Below are positions 5,552 to 6,169 of a stretch of DNA of 6,169 bases, piece after piece; the stretch's first letter is position 1; each line of letters opens with the position of its first letter. The DNA lies in contig JAUWIO010000055.1 of assembly GCA_030605305.1 (NCBI GenBank), forward strand, positions 1 through 6,169. The letters run 5' to 3'. Both the position numbers and the translations under genes were made by a program. The notes under the pieces were generated by a model that had not been told where the DNA came from, did no database searches, and was given only the letters and a program-made list of their open reading frames with translations. The stretch comes from Actinomycetes bacterium (GTDB taxonomy: Bacteria > Actinomycetota > Aquicultoria > CAJVYJ01 > JAUVQD01).

Positions 5552-6169
5552 TCATCTCATCGGGGTGGTCACGAAATCGTTCGTGAACGGGTCTTCGTAC
5601 CAGCCACCGAAATTACCTTCGACATCAAAGGGTCTGACCGCGTAGTAGTACGTACGACCAGGTTTGAGACCGTAATCGAGGTAGGTCGCGGGATCGTTTA
5701 CCGTATCGGTACTGATACCGATAGATGTCCATGTCCAGGCAGGCTCATCATCCATCGCCCACCAATCATAGCCGGCCACACCGCTCCCGCCGGCATTGTC
5801 GGAAGTCTGGTCCCAGGTCAACTCGACCGATTTCCAGCTAACCGCTTCCGCATTGATTGACGAGACCGAGTTCGGGCCTATGGTATCTGTTGCCGAGAGT
5901 ATAAACCCCGACGTAGCCTTGGTGTGGCTCGGTCCGACATTACCGGCGCGGTCGACGGGATATATGTAATAACGATAGTTGTAGTCGGTCACGAGACCGG
6001 CGCCTATATACGAATCCTCATGGCCCAGGATCGAGGCCCGCCAACCGGGGTCAGCAGCCCAGCCACTACCGCTCTGGGGCATTCGATCCCTCCAGATGAC
6101 CCAGCGAGCCAGCTCCGGGGTTTCGTCATCCGGATCGGCGGTCCACTCCCAGGTGATGTTATGACTATG
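5552..6169 (-). CDS. Fibronectin type III repeat protein (5' end outside window)
   Basis: The frame is open from the right edge to a TGA at 5554-5552 and gives 205 residues of C-terminal sequence. The 29 codons beyond the first in-window ATG (6082) are open and continue the domain, so that ATG is not the start. Two FnIII-like units are visible. The first, cut at its start, runs from about residue 4 (ITWEWT, RWVIWRD) to YRYYIYPVDRAGNVGPS (66-81). The second runs from about 96 (DTIGPNSVSS, VELTWDQTSDN) to TYYYAVRPFDVEGNFGGW (173-190), with a short tail ending TTPMR. The paired YxYxVxxxDxxGNxG ends are the FnIII F/G strands. Many Trp and Tyr and no Cys are seen. FnIII repeats usually mediate protein or carbohydrate binding at the cell surface. 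Its position 4 nt before the PilW-like gene suggests a minor pilin, pilus-tip adhesin or associated surface protein, but no prepilin leader or signal peptide can be seen. Confidence 0.85.
   Translation of the reverse strand, partial: HSHNITWEWTADPDDETPELARWVIWRDRMPQSGSGWAADPGWRASILGHEDSYIGAGLVTDYNYRYYIYPVDRAGNVGPSHTKATSGFILSATDTIGPNSVSSINAEAVSWKSVELTWDQTSDNAGGSGVAGYDWWAMDDEPAWTWTSIGISTDTVNDPATYLDYGLKPGRTYYYAVRPFDVEGNFGGWYEDPFTNDFVTTPMR

Noticed and set aside
6080..6082. ATG at 6082 as the start of the FnIII gene
   Set aside because: The 29 codons upstream are open and encode the beginning of the first FnIII unit (ITWEWT, RWVIWRD), so the gene extends beyond the window.

Overview
This window is part of a type IV pilus (T4P) locus. 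All seven recognisable genes lie on the minus strand, so transcription runs from the right edge to the left edge. In transcription order they are: the C-terminal part of a fibronectin type III (FnIII) protein cut by the right edge; a PilW-like minor prepilin; a PilX-like minor prepilin; the prepilin peptidase pilD; then pilM, pilN and pilO, with pilO cut by the left edge. There is no RNA gene, CRISPR array, transposase or other sign of a mobile element.

Region by region: positions 3460-6169 encode surface or pilin components (FnIII protein, PilW-like, PilX-like), packed with gaps of 4 and 6 nt. A 48-nt gap holding a GC-rich inverted repeat, with a perfect -10-like hexamer in its loop, leads into pilD (2620-3411). 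A 177-nt AT-richer gap (2443-2619) holds candidate promoters, a palindrome and a 13-bp direct repeat. It leads into pilM-pilN-pilO (1-2442), where genes overlap by 4 nt or abut with no spacing.

The gene products should work together. PilD would cleave and methylate the prepilins, including the PilW-like and PilX-like proteins. These would be minor or priming pilins that start and decorate the fibre. PilM is the cytoplasmic actin-like ring that binds the INLLP tail of PilN, and PilN pairs with PilO across the membrane to form the alignment subcomplex. The FnIII protein is probably an adhesive or surface-displayed part of the same apparatus, but its N-terminus is outside the window.

Organism: the moderately GC-rich sequence and clear Shine-Dalgarno sites fit a bacterium. 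The PilM N-terminal style and the pilD-pilM-pilN-pilO order after a minor-pilin block recall T4P clusters of uncultured Actinobacteriota, Chloroflexota or related lineages more than the pilMNOPQ operon of Gammaproteobacteria. This is a low-confidence inference. Whether pilP or pilQ (outer-membrane parts) exist cannot be seen here.
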